Positions 16,804-23,766 of a stretch of DNA of 47,317 bases are shown one piece after another. The DNA comes from an uncultured Blautia sp. Its GTDB lineage: Bacteria > Bacillota > Clostridia > Lachnospirales > Lachnospiraceae. The stretch lies in NCBI GenBank assembly GCA_934402155.1, contig CAKRTP010000002.1:1-47317 (forward strand), written 5' to 3'. Positions within the stretch are counted from its first letter, which is position 1. Each line of letters starts with the position of its first letter. The notes under the pieces were generated by a model. That model searched no databases. It had not been told where the DNA came from and saw only the letters and a list, made by a program, of their open reading frames with translations. The position numbers and the translations under genes are program-made.

Positions 16804-17582
16804 AACTCTACCTCCGTACTCAGAAATACCGGTCCGTCTTTGCAGACACGTTTATTATGCACCTGTGAGTGTGCATCGATCTCCCTGGATTTACATACGC
16901 AGGCAAGACAGGCACCAACACCACATGCCATACGCTCTTCCATGGAAATCCAGCATGTAATATTTTTTTCTGCCGCATATTCTTTAAGTGCACGAAGCAT
17001 CGGAGTCGGACCACAGGCAAAAATCACATCTGCTTCCAGAGCCTGTTCTTTGATAGCATTCAAAACATTGCCTCTGGTTCCTGCACTTCCATCCTCTGTT
17101 GCCACATAGACATCCGCATAAGCTGCAAATTCATCATTCAAAAAGAGTTCATTTCTGTATCCGAGAACAGCCGTTTTCTGTGCCTTAAGCTCCTTTGCAG
17201 TCTGAAGCATCGGCGGAATTCCGATACCTCCTCCGATCAGGAATACTCTCTTTCCTTCTGCCTCTTCGAGTGGAAAGCCATTTCCGAGAGGACCCATTGC
17301 TTCAACTGTAATTCCCGGATGAAGTTTCGAAAATTCTTCTGTTCCAGTATTTTTGCCTGTAACACGATAAACCAGGCGGATTCTTCCGTTCTCTCTGTCA
17401 ATTTCACAGATACTGATCGGTCGCGGAAGCAGTTTACTTCCATTTCTTGTGTACAGAGATAAAAACTGTCCCGGTCTGGCAGCTTCTGCCATGCGATCAG
17501 CCTGAAGCCACATACTGAAGATATCTTTTCCAATCTCCTCCTGACTCACAATCCTGAGACTTTCTTTTGTCTTTGTGCTCAT
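16800..17582 (-). CDS. pyrK: Dihydroorotate dehydrogenase electron transfer subunit
   Basis: FAD and [2Fe-2S] subunit that passes electrons from PyrD to NAD+. 260 residues: an N-terminal FAD-binding barrel with RPISICEID, an NAD-binding domain with FLIGGGIGIPPML and FACGPTPMLRAL, and a C-terminal cysteine cluster (C-GVGA-C-LA-C, then RVCKDGPVF) that binds the iron-sulfur centre. It lies 21 bp after pyrF and overlaps pyrD by 4 bp. Confidence 0.97.
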   Translation of the reverse strand: MSTKTKESLRIVSQEEIGKDIFSMWLQADRMAEAARPGQFLSLYTRNGSKLLPRPISICEIDRENGRIRLVYRVTGKNTGTEEFSKLHPGITVEAMGPLGNGFPLEEAEGKRVFLIGGGIGIPPMLQTAKELKAQKTAVLGYRNELFLNDEFAAYADVYVATEDGSAGTRGNVLNAIKEQALEADVIFACGPTPMLRALKEYAAEKNITCWISMEERMACGVGACLACVCKSREIDAHSQVHNKRVCKDGPVFLSTEVEL

Positions 17583-17603
17583 CTGTTTTCCTCCAAAATT
17601 ATC

Positions 17604-18530
17604 TTAGCGGTTGTTAAGTGCTCCGCTGATATCTTCAATCATCGCCTCAACTGCCTTACGAGATGCATCCGCATAATTCAGTTCGCCGAAAGATGCATAT
17701 GCCTCCTGTTTGTATGCAGCAATAATTCCTCTGGAAGAGTTTACGATTGCACCAAGTCCATCTTTATTAAAGAAGTGGACAAGATCTGCACCTTTGCCAC
17801 CCTGTGCACCATATCCAGGCACAAGGATAAAAGTTTTCGGCATCAGTTCACGAAGAACCTTACCCATCTCCGGATAAGTAGCTCCGACGACAGCCCCGAT
17901 ATAGCTGTATTCTTTGCCCATGTGATCTTCACCCCACTGTGCAACCTTCTCTCCTACCCACTCATAAAGTGGTCTTCCCTCAATTGTACGATCCTGGAAT
18001 TCACCACTGGACGGATTGGATGTTTTTACAAGGATAAAAAGTCCTTTGTTTTCTTCTTTGCAGACATCGATAAAAGGTTTTACACCATCAATTCCAAAAT
18101 ATGGATTAACTGTTGCAAAATCTTCATCAAATGCAGCATATTTTTGGGAACCCACCTGAACATGTCCAAGATGTCCGACTGCATATGCTGCAGATGTGGA
18201 ACCAATATCGCCTCTCTTAATATCACCCATTACTACAAGATCTTTGGATTTGCAGTAATCTATGGTCTTTTTGTATGCCTGAAGTCCCGGAATCCCAAAC
18301 TGTTCATACATAGCTATCTGCGGTTTCACTGCCGGAATCAGATCATAAGTTGCATCAACAATACCCTTATTAAACTGCCAGATTGCTTCTGCTGCACCCT
18401 CCAGTGTCTCTCCAAATTCTGCAAATGCTTTCTCCTGGATATGCTTCGGAATATAGTTCAGCATAGGGTCCAGTCCTACAACGATCGGTGCATTTGTTTT
18501 ACGGATTTTTTCAATAAGTTTGTTAATCAT
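17604..18530 (-). CDS. pyrF: Orotidine 5'-phosphate decarboxylase, long (type 2) family
   Basis: Decarboxylates OMP to UMP. 308 residues, the size of the long PyrF family rather than the 230-residue form. Seen: IVVGLDPMLNYIP at the start, the catalytic D-x-K-x2-D in VMGDIKRGDIGST, and the phosphate-binding PGYGAQGGKGAD. First gene of the pyrF-pyrK-pyrD operon, with AGGAGG 6 nt before the ATG. The 276-bp gap to csp holds both divergent promoters; I found no PyrR-type attenuator. Confidence 0.96.
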   Translation of the reverse strand: MINKLIEKIRKTNAPIVVGLDPMLNYIPKHIQEKAFAEFGETLEGAAEAIWQFNKGIVDATYDLIPAVKPQIAMYEQFGIPGLQAYKKTIDYCKSKDLVVMGDIKRGDIGSTSAAYAVGHLGHVQVGSQKYAAFDEDFATVNPYFGIDGVKPFIDVCKEENKGLFILVKTSNPSSGEFQDRTIEGRPLYEWVGEKVAQWGEDHMGKEYSYIGAVVGATYPEMGKVLRELMPKTFILVPGYGAQGGKGADLVHFFNKDGLGAIVNSSRGIIAAYKQEAYASFGELNYADASRKAVEAMIEDISGALNNR

Positions 18531-18638
18531 AACGGCCTCCTGCTAAAATTCTTTGTAATTATTTTGCTCTGCACAATTACATTATCAATAATATCATACA
18601 CGAAATATTTGATTTAATAAAGTCTTTTTTAAATAACC

Positions 18639-18667
18639 TTGACAATTTTATCCACGGGATATATAAT
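18639..18667 (+). promoter_or_regulatory. Full-consensus sigma-A promoter of csp
   Basis: -35 TTGACA (18639-18644), 17-bp spacer, -10 TATAAT (18662-18667). Every position matches consensus. It is the strongest-looking promoter in the window and gives a leader of about 130 nt. Confidence 0.9.
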
Positions 18668-18673
18668 TCATGG

Positions 18674-18806
18674 CATAGACCGATAGATTCTTAATGTAAA
18701 ATCACTAGTTTTTAGAGATTATATATTATTAATATAGTCTGTAAAATCTGGTGATTTTTGTCGTCAGATAGGCTTTTAACTTTTTATTTTTTATGGAGGT
18801 AACATC
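18674..18806 (+). promoter_or_regulatory. Long structured 5' leader of csp, possible temperature-responsive RNA
   Basis: The leader can fold into an 11-bp stem, AAAATCACTAG (18698-18708) with CTGGTGATTTT (18748-18758), enclosing a second 9-bp stem (18716-18724 with 18732-18740). The GGAGG site follows downstream at about 18795 in open AT-rich sequence. Cold-shock genes often have long leaders that refold with temperature; the function here is inferred by analogy. Confidence 0.5.
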
Positions 18807-19007
18807 ATGAACAAGGGAACTGTAAAATGGTTCAACGCAGAAAAAGGCTATGGTTTCATCACAGGAGAGGATGGAGCTGATGTATTCGTACATTTCTCTG
18901 CAATCAATGGCGAAGGATTCAAATCCTTAGACGAAGGACAGGCAGTAACTTATGATTTAACAGAAGGTGCTCGCGGAATGCAGGCAGCTAACGTTACAAA
19001 ATTATAA
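18807..19007 (+). CDS. Cold-shock protein, CspA family
   Basis: 66-residue OB-fold RNA chaperone. Both nucleic-acid-binding motifs are present: RNP1 KGYGFIT (residues 14-20) and RNP2 VFVHFSAI (27-34), after the [11 protein letters not shown] start typical of the family. It binds single-stranded RNA and prevents secondary structure. GGAGG lies 8 nt before the ATG. It is monocistronic, with a consensus promoter, a structured leader and a strong terminator. Confidence 0.97.
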   Translation: MNKGTVKWFNAEKGYGFITGEDGADVFVHFSAINGEGFKSLDEGQAVTYDLTEGARGMQAANVTKL

Positions 19008-19044
19008 TTAACATCCGATACTTCAGGTTTTTTAACCATTAAAT

Positions 19045-19080
19045 AAAAACCCCTGGCTTAACAGCTGGGGGTTTTTATTA
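19045..19080. terminator. Bidirectional terminator between csp and the 83-aa gene
   Basis: A 13-bp stem (19045-19057 with 19064-19076, two G-T pairs) and 6-nt loop, flanked by A-run and T-run. It serves csp on plus, 38 bp after its stop, and the 83-aa gene on minus, which stops at 19096. Confidence 0.9.
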
Positions 19081-19095
19081 TTATTTCTTATTCGA

Positions 19096-19347
19096 TTATT
19101 GTGTATCGGCTGAAAGTCCAGATACATAATTATCAATTGCAGAAGTATCCACAACTGTTTCTTTCACTGTAGAAGCTTCTTTTGCGGTCACTTTTGCATA
19201 TGCAGAAAATCCAATCCATGCAACCATGGCCACACAAATCGCTACCCATGCAAGAATCTCCAATCTGTCGATCAGTTTTTCCTTTCTGGCTGTTTTACTG
19301 CGATTGTTTTTACTGGCTTTGTAACTATCTACTTTTTTCTGACTCAT
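19096..19347 (-). CDS. Small single-span membrane protein, function unknown
   Basis: 83 residues: a very basic N-terminus (about 1-27, many Lys/Arg), one hydrophobic segment (about 31-50), then an exposed tail rich in Thr/Val/Ser. The charge pattern predicts the N-terminus inside and the tail outside. AAGGAG lies 8 nt before the ATG. It has its own promoter (19389-19417) and shares a bidirectional terminator with csp. I do not recognise the family. Confidence 0.75.
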   Translation of the reverse strand: MSQKKVDSYKASKNNRSKTARKEKLIDRLEILAWVAICVAMVAWIGFSAYAKVTAKEASTVKETVVDTSAIDNYVSGLSADTQ

Positions 19348-19388
19348 CTGCGAATCTCCTTTGCTGCATATAAACTCATACTTCCTGC

Positions 19389-19417
19389 ATTATATCACAG
19401 GAAAATACAAAAGTGAA
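19389..19417 (-). promoter_or_regulatory. Promoter of the 83-aa membrane protein gene
   Basis: Read on minus: -35 TTCACT (19412-19417), 17-bp spacer, -10 TATAAT (19389-19394). A 6-bp inverted repeat (TTCCTG/CAGGAA) encloses the -10. Confidence 0.55.
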
Positions 19418-19430
19418 GTACCTTTCTGGT

Positions 19431-20270
19431 TTATACGGCAACGATCACACCTCCGTCATTTGCATACATACTGCTCACTCCTGCAGTATCCAGGATCACA
19501 ATATTCTTTATACTCATTCTCTCTTTCAGTGCATTTTTAAGAAGCACTGCTCTCTCATGACAATTACAGTGAGAAATTGCAAGTATTTTTGTATCACTGT
19601 CCTTAGTCTTCTCCACAATCTGTTCCGCCATCTTTACCAGAGCCCTGTTGATTCCGCGTGCCTGATCCAACTGACAGATATTCCCCTCGTCAGTAGAACC
19701 CATAACCGGTTTAATCTTCAATGCACTGGCAACAAGTGCTTTCACTTTACTCAGGCGTCCGTTTTTGCGGAGAGTCTCAAGATTATCAAGAACAAAAAAT
19801 GTATGCTGTCCGGCAATATAATTCTCTACCGTTTCAATCACTTTTTCAAATGAATAGCCTGCCTCCTCACATTCCTGGATCTTCATCGCAATCAGCGTCT
19901 GGCCTATAGAAGCAGATTTCGAATTAAAGACATGAATCTGTCTGCCAGGTTTCTCCTCCTCCAGAAGGTTTTTCCCCAGCACTGCACTGTTGTAGGAACC
20001 ACTGAGTTCTGCTGAAAGTGTCACTGCATAAATATGCTCTGCTTCACAGTCAAATGCCTTCATATAACGTTCCGGAGACGGGCATGCTGATTTCGGGCAT
20101 TCCGAAGATGCTGCTACTTTTCGCAGAAAATCTGCCTGATCAAAAGTTTCATCATCTATAATATTCACACCATCTACATTTAAAGTAAGTGCTACCGACT
20201 CAAAATGTTTGTCATTCTTCCATTCATCCAACAATTCACCGCAACTATCTATAACAATCTTATAACTCAA
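19431..20270 (-). CDS. DegV-family fatty-acid-binding protein
   Basis: 279 residues. Typical DegV features: the KIVIDSCGEL start, the Ser/Thr cluster KSACPSPERYMKAF, TLSAELSGSYNSA for the lipid head group, and VLDNLETLRKNGRLSK. Relatives (FakB) bind a fatty acid for phosphorylation by FakA; FakA is not in the window and some DegV proteins have other roles. The start codon is TTG at 20270, supported by AAAGAGG 9 nt upstream and no ATG nearby. It is divergent from the DUF5721 gene. Confidence 0.9.
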   Translation of the reverse strand: MSYKIVIDSCGELLDEWKNDKHFESVALTLNVDGVNIIDDETFDQADFLRKVAASSECPKSACPSPERYMKAFDCEAEHIYAVTLSAELSGSYNSAVLGKNLLEEEKPGRQIHVFNSKSASIGQTLIAMKIQECEEAGYSFEKVIETVENYIAGQHTFFVLDNLETLRKNGRLSKVKALVASALKIKPVMGSTDEGNICQLDQARGINRALVKMAEQIVEKTKDSDTKILAISHCNCHERAVLLKNALKERMSIKNIVILDTAGVSSMYANDGGVIVAV

Positions 20271-20314
20271 TTATATCGTCCTCTTTCCCGTAATATGTAG
20301 TTTCGAATACCACA

Positions 20315-20332
20315 TCTATATTAACATATAGA
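20315..20332. repeat. Short inverted repeat in the degV/DUF5721 divergent region
   Basis: TCTATAT and ATATAGA are perfect 7-nt arms around a 4-nt centre. It lies 45 bp upstream of the degV start and could be an operator. It is short and AT-rich, so chance is possible. The rest of 20271-20425 holds a TATAAT (20388-20393) suitable as -10 of the DUF5721 gene, without a good -35. Confidence 0.3.
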
Positions 20333-20425
20333 CCATTGTTTGAAAAGAGTTTTTCCAAAAACTATATTCTTTTTTTCAGTTCTGTTTTATAATAGAAGCA
20401 ATAGTAAACATAAAGGAGATTTTCA

Positions 20426-20929
20426 ATGCTCGCACTCAAGATCAATACCAACAAAACTTTTATGCATAAATTGCTGATTGGGGACACCTTTGACGTATTT
20501 TCTTTGTCAGAAGCATCCATCACAACCTTCAACCAGTTTCATATAGACGGAAAACTGCATATGGATTTTTTCGACACGGATACCTCACAGCAGCTGACTG
20601 AAAACGGAAGTATTTACTCTTCATGGAAAGATATCAAACCTTACTGTTATTCTGTTATCCGAGGAAAACTTCCTCCGCTCCAATTCAAATTTGTCATGCA
20701 GCTCTCTCCCCACCAGATAAATTCTCTGTCTGACAACAATAAATTTTCTGTTGCCGGTCAGGAAATTTCAGATCTGTTTCTGAACATTCAGTACAAGAAC
20801 AATGAGCTGTTTTGTACAACCGGTGTATTTTCCCAAATTTTTACATTTGATAAAACTTTCGAAACCCTGTGGGACAACATCATATTGGATTTTTTCACCC
20901 TTCATCAGATTGACTTTACCATATTATAA
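20426..20929 (+). CDS. DUF5721-like protein, function unknown
   Basis: 167 residues, soluble, no signal peptide. The start (MLALKINTNKTFMHKLL, then ITTFNQFHIDGKLHMDFF) resembles the Lachnospiraceae family I know as DUF5721; the protein is mostly predicted beta strand. AAAGGAG lies 7 nt before the ATG. Its 3' end overlaps the 3' end of the Spo0A-domain gene on the other strand by 25 bp. No function is established for the family. Confidence 0.75.
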   Translation: MLALKINTNKTFMHKLLIGDTFDVFSLSEASITTFNQFHIDGKLHMDFFDTDTSQQLTENGSIYSSWKDIKPYCYSVIRGKLPPLQFKFVMQLSPHQINSLSDNNKFSVAGQEISDLFLNIQYKNNELFCTTGVFSQIFTFDKTFETLWDNIILDFFTLHQIDFTIL

Positions 20930-21288
20930 TCTGTATAGGATATTCTGTCAGAACGCGGCATTTCCGTTTCTACCTGAAGCAAATAATATGCCATCATATC
21001 AATAAATTCACTGTTTGTCGGCTTATAACGCAACTGATATCCGGCAATCTCATTCATAGTCTCTTTATTGGATGCCCAACAGACATTGATCACTGTCCGG
21101 ATATCATGTTCCACATTTACCGGTGTTGATTTAAACTGTTTTGCCAGGGATGGATATATATCTTTTGTTATTTTTATAGGATGATCCTGTATTTCCATAA
21201 ACATTCTTACAGCTTCTGCCACATAGTAATAACCCTTATACTTCGAAGTTACTCCTAATTGTCGGATCAATCGATACACTTTTCTCAT
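20905..21288 (-). CDS. Stand-alone Spo0A C-terminal DNA-binding domain protein
   Basis: 127 residues that align over most of their length with the Spo0A effector domain: LIRQLGVTSKYKGYYYVAEAV, then ITKDIYPSLAKQFKSTPVNVEHDIRTVINVCW (recognition helix-turn-helix region) and YKPTNSEFIDMMAYYL. The phosphorylated receiver domain of true Spo0A is absent, and the size and own GGAGG site show this is not a truncated fragment. It could bind 0A boxes without phosphorelay control or modulate Spo0A. A 0A-box match lies upstream at 21411-21417. It converges on and overlaps the DUF5721 gene by 25 bp. Confidence 0.9.
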   Translation of the reverse strand: MRKVYRLIRQLGVTSKYKGYYYVAEAVRMFMEIQDHPIKITKDIYPSLAKQFKSTPVNVEHDIRTVINVCWASNKETMNEIAGYQLRYKPTNSEFIDMMAYYLLQVETEMPRSDRISYTDYNMVKSI

Positions 21289-21410
21289 ACTTTTTCCCTC
21301 CAGTTTTTATTTCTCCATATTATACGACATATTTTGCCTCATTTCTGTTTTCCTAGCAAAATAGTCTTTCCTCGATAAAAAAATACATTTACGGAAAAAT
21401 ATCTCGATTT

Positions 21411-21417
21411 TTCGACA
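21411..21417 (-). promoter_or_regulatory. Candidate 0A box upstream of the Spo0A-domain gene
   Basis: Read on minus this is TGTCGAA inside TTTTGTCGAAAAATC (21406-21420), an exact match to the Spo0A box core. It lies within the leader, about 120 bp before the start codon and some 20 nt past the +1 expected from the promoter at 21442-21470. A second TATAAT without a good -35 is at 21319-21324. Confidence 0.4.
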
Positions 21418-21441
21418 AAAGCAATAGCAACATACAAAAAT

Positions 21442-21470
21442 AGAATAAAAATTTTTATACCATTTGTCAA
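21442..21470 (-). promoter_or_regulatory. Promoter of the Spo0A-domain gene
   Basis: Read on minus: -35 TTGACA (21465-21470), 17-bp spacer, -10 TATTCT (21442-21447). It lies directly after the htpG terminator, so the gene has its own transcript with a leader of about 145 nt. Confidence 0.6.
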
Positions 21471-21475
21471 TCATG

Positions 21476-21527
21476 AAAAAAGATTCTCGAATATGGTTTT
21501 TCAGTCCTCTTCCATATTCGAGAATCT
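21476..21527 (-). terminator. Terminator of htpG with a perfect 16-bp stem
   Basis: Arms at 21481-21496 and 21512-21527 are perfectly complementary over 16 bp with a 15-nt loop, followed on minus by a T-run. It starts 19 bp after the htpG stop. Confidence 0.85.
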
Positions 21528-21546
21528 CACGATTCCGGTGATTATT

Positions 21547-23601
21547 TTATTTTGCGATCATCATCAGAATATCATTGCTTCTCTGTACAAATTTTGTCAT
21601 TTCATCCGGCGAAAGCTGCTTATGGCTGATCATAGCCAGATCATACAACTGCTCACAGATTACTGCCACATGTTCAGACTCCTGATTTTTTCCAAGGAAT
21701 TGTACAAGCGGATGATTTGCATTAAGTACAAGTGTCTCCTGTCCACCAAACATGGATGGGTCCATTCCATACATATTGTACATCTTCATCATATCCTGCA
21801 TACGACGACTTTCTTCGGAAAGTGTCATCATTGCAGCCACAGAATCATTCTTCAGATTTTCTACTCTGACTTCAAGTTTTTCTTTATTCAGGCTCTTGCG
21901 GAACAAATCTGTCAGAGTCTTTGTTGTCTCCTCATCTGTCTCTCCATCACCTTTAAGTTCATCTGTAAGATCAGCATCAATTCTCTTGAACTGAATTGTC
22001 TGATCTTTCTGCTCAAGATGAGAAATGAAAGCTGTATCAATATTGTGTGACAGAATCACTGCATTTTTGCCGGCTTCTTTGAACATATTGATATACTGGC
22101 TCTGCTGTACAGGGTCTGTCACATAGAAGATCGTTGTCTTCTCCGCTTCCTTGTCCCCGTCATTATCATTCTTCTCTTCTGCTTCTTTTGAGTCAGAAGA
22201 TTCTTCTGTTTCTTCTTTTTTATTCTGCTCAATGCAATCTTTGAGCGTCATAAATTTGTTATCCAGATCCTTAAACAGAATGTAATCATGTAATTTCTCT
22301 GCAAATTTTGCATCCTTGATACAGCCAAATTTAATAAACGGGCTGATATCATCCCAATATTTCTCATAGGATTCGCGGTCAGTCTTGCACATACCTGTCA
22401 GCTTGTCTGCAACCTTCTTGGAAATATACTCAGAAATCTTCTGAACAAATCCATCATTCTGAAGTGCGCTTCTGGATACGTTCAGCGGCAGATCCGGACA
22501 GTCGATAACACCTTTAAGAAGAAGCAAAAATTCTGGGATTACCTCTTTGATATTATCTGCGATAAACACCTGATTGTTATACAGCTTGATTGTTCCCTCA
22601 ATAGAATCATACTCTGTATTGATCTTCGGAAAATATAAGATTCCTTTAAGGTTAAACGGATAATCCATGTTCAGATGAATCCAGAACAGAGGCTCTTTAT
22701 AGTCCATAAATACTTTACGGTAGAACGCTCTGTAATCCTCATCTGTACATTCATTTGGATGTCTCATCCACAGTGGATTCGGATCGCTTAAAGATACAGG
22801 ACGTTTATTTATTTTCACTTTATCTTTTGCAGGTGAAACCTCTACAACTTCCTTCTCGCCGTTTTCATTCTCTTTTTCTTCTGTTTTTGCATCTTCATGA
22901 ATATGCTCTACTACCACATCATCATCACGAAGCTCTGTCTCATCAATTGTCTCATATTCCTGCTCTGCATTTGCTTTGGACAAATAGATATTTACCGGCA
23001 TGAAAGAACAGTATTTCTCTATCACCTCACGCATGCGATATTCATTACAGAACTCCAGACTTTCTTCATTCAGGAATAAAGTAATCTCTGTTCCTGGCAC
23101 ATTTCTGTCTCCATCCTGCATATCATACTCTGTACCTCCATCACAAGTCCAGTGTACTGCTGTTGCTCCGTCTTTATAGGAAAGTGTATCAATATGCACT
23201 TCATCAGCAACCATAAATGCAGAATAAAATCCCAGGCCAAAATGTCCTATCATCTGATCATCTGTAGTTTTATCCTTATATTTTTCAAGGAACTCAGTAG
23301 CACCGGAAAAGGCAATCTGTGTAATATATTCCTCTACTTCATCACCTGTCATACCGATACCATTATCAATAAATTTCAGAGTCTTTGCGTCCGGATCTAC
23401 CACCACCTGAACAGCTGGTTTGTAATCATCCGGAAATGTATACTCTCCCATTACTTCAAGTTTTTTAAGTTTAGTGATCGCATCGCATCCGTTGGACACA
23501 AGCTCTCTTACAAAAATATCATGGTCTGAATACAACCATTTTTTTATGATAGGAAAAATATTCTCACTGTTAATTGACAAATTTCCATGTTTTGCTGCCA
23601 T
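21547..23601 (-). CDS. htpG: Molecular chaperone HtpG (Hsp90)
   Basis: Bacterial Hsp90, 684 residues. GHKL ATPase domain at the N-terminus: IFVRELVSNGCDAITKL with the catalytic Glu, LKFIDNGIGMTGDEV, and GHFGLGFYSAFMVAD as lid/ATP loop; then a middle domain (WIHLNMDYPFNLKGILYFPK, LNVSRSALQND) and a C-terminal dimerisation domain ending near MIAK. A charged linker (about 215-260) and a second acidic stretch (about 470-500, rich in Glu/Asp/Lys) are present. The frame extends to GTG 23610, but the ATG at 23601 is better spaced from AAAGGAG. A perfect CIRCE operator lies upstream, pointing to HrcA control. Confidence 0.97.
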   Translation of the reverse strand: MAAKHGNLSINSENIFPIIKKWLYSDHDIFVRELVSNGCDAITKLKKLEVMGEYTFPDDYKPAVQVVVDPDAKTLKFIDNGIGMTGDEVEEYITQIAFSGATEFLEKYKDKTTDDQMIGHFGLGFYSAFMVADEVHIDTLSYKDGATAVHWTCDGGTEYDMQDGDRNVPGTEITLFLNEESLEFCNEYRMREVIEKYCSFMPVNIYLSKANAEQEYETIDETELRDDDVVVEHIHEDAKTEEKENENGEKEVVEVSPAKDKVKINKRPVSLSDPNPLWMRHPNECTDEDYRAFYRKVFMDYKEPLFWIHLNMDYPFNLKGILYFPKINTEYDSIEGTIKLYNNQVFIADNIKEVIPEFLLLLKGVIDCPDLPLNVSRSALQNDGFVQKISEYISKKVADKLTGMCKTDRESYEKYWDDISPFIKFGCIKDAKFAEKLHDYILFKDLDNKFMTLKDCIEQNKKEETEESSDSKEAEEKNDNDGDKEAEKTTIFYVTDPVQQSQYINMFKEAGKNAVILSHNIDTAFISHLEQKDQTIQFKRIDADLTDELKGDGETDEETTKTLTDLFRKSLNKEKLEVRVENLKNDSVAAMMTLSEESRRMQDMMKMYNMYGMDPSMFGGQETLVLNANHPLVQFLGKNQESEHVAVICEQLYDLAMISHKQLSPDEMTKFVQRSNDILMMIAK

Positions 23602-23691
23602 TAAAAACACGCTCCTTTGTTTCCTGTAGTTTCACTACTGATACTAATTTATTACTCTCCACCTATAAGTGGAAGTCATCTCACATCTGAT

Positions 23692-23720
23692 ATACTAATA
23701 CCATTTCAAATAAAAGTCAA
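23692..23720 (-). promoter_or_regulatory. Promoter of htpG
   Basis: Read on minus: -35 TTGACT (23715-23720), 17-bp spacer, -10 TAGTAT (23692-23697). The CIRCE operator ends 7 bp upstream of the -35, close enough for HrcA to interfere with polymerase. Confidence 0.65.
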
Positions 23721-23727
23721 GAAAAAA

Positions 23728-23754
23728 TTAGCACTCATTTAAAATGAGTGCTAA
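23728..23754. promoter_or_regulatory. CIRCE operator (HrcA binding site)
   Basis: TTAGCACTC-N9-GAGTGCTAA, a perfect match to the 9-9-9 CIRCE consensus. The central nine bases are also nearly self-complementary, so the whole element forms a long hairpin. On minus it is followed by six T, which makes it look like a terminator of the upstream surface-protein gene whose stop lies 12 bp before it. It faces htpG. Confidence 0.95.
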
Positions 23755-23766
23755 CAATTCTATGTT

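Noticed and set aside
18531..18638. PyrR-type attenuator before pyrF
   Set aside because: No terminator/antiterminator pair is found in the short leader; only a TATGAT-type -10 with a poor -35 is visible.
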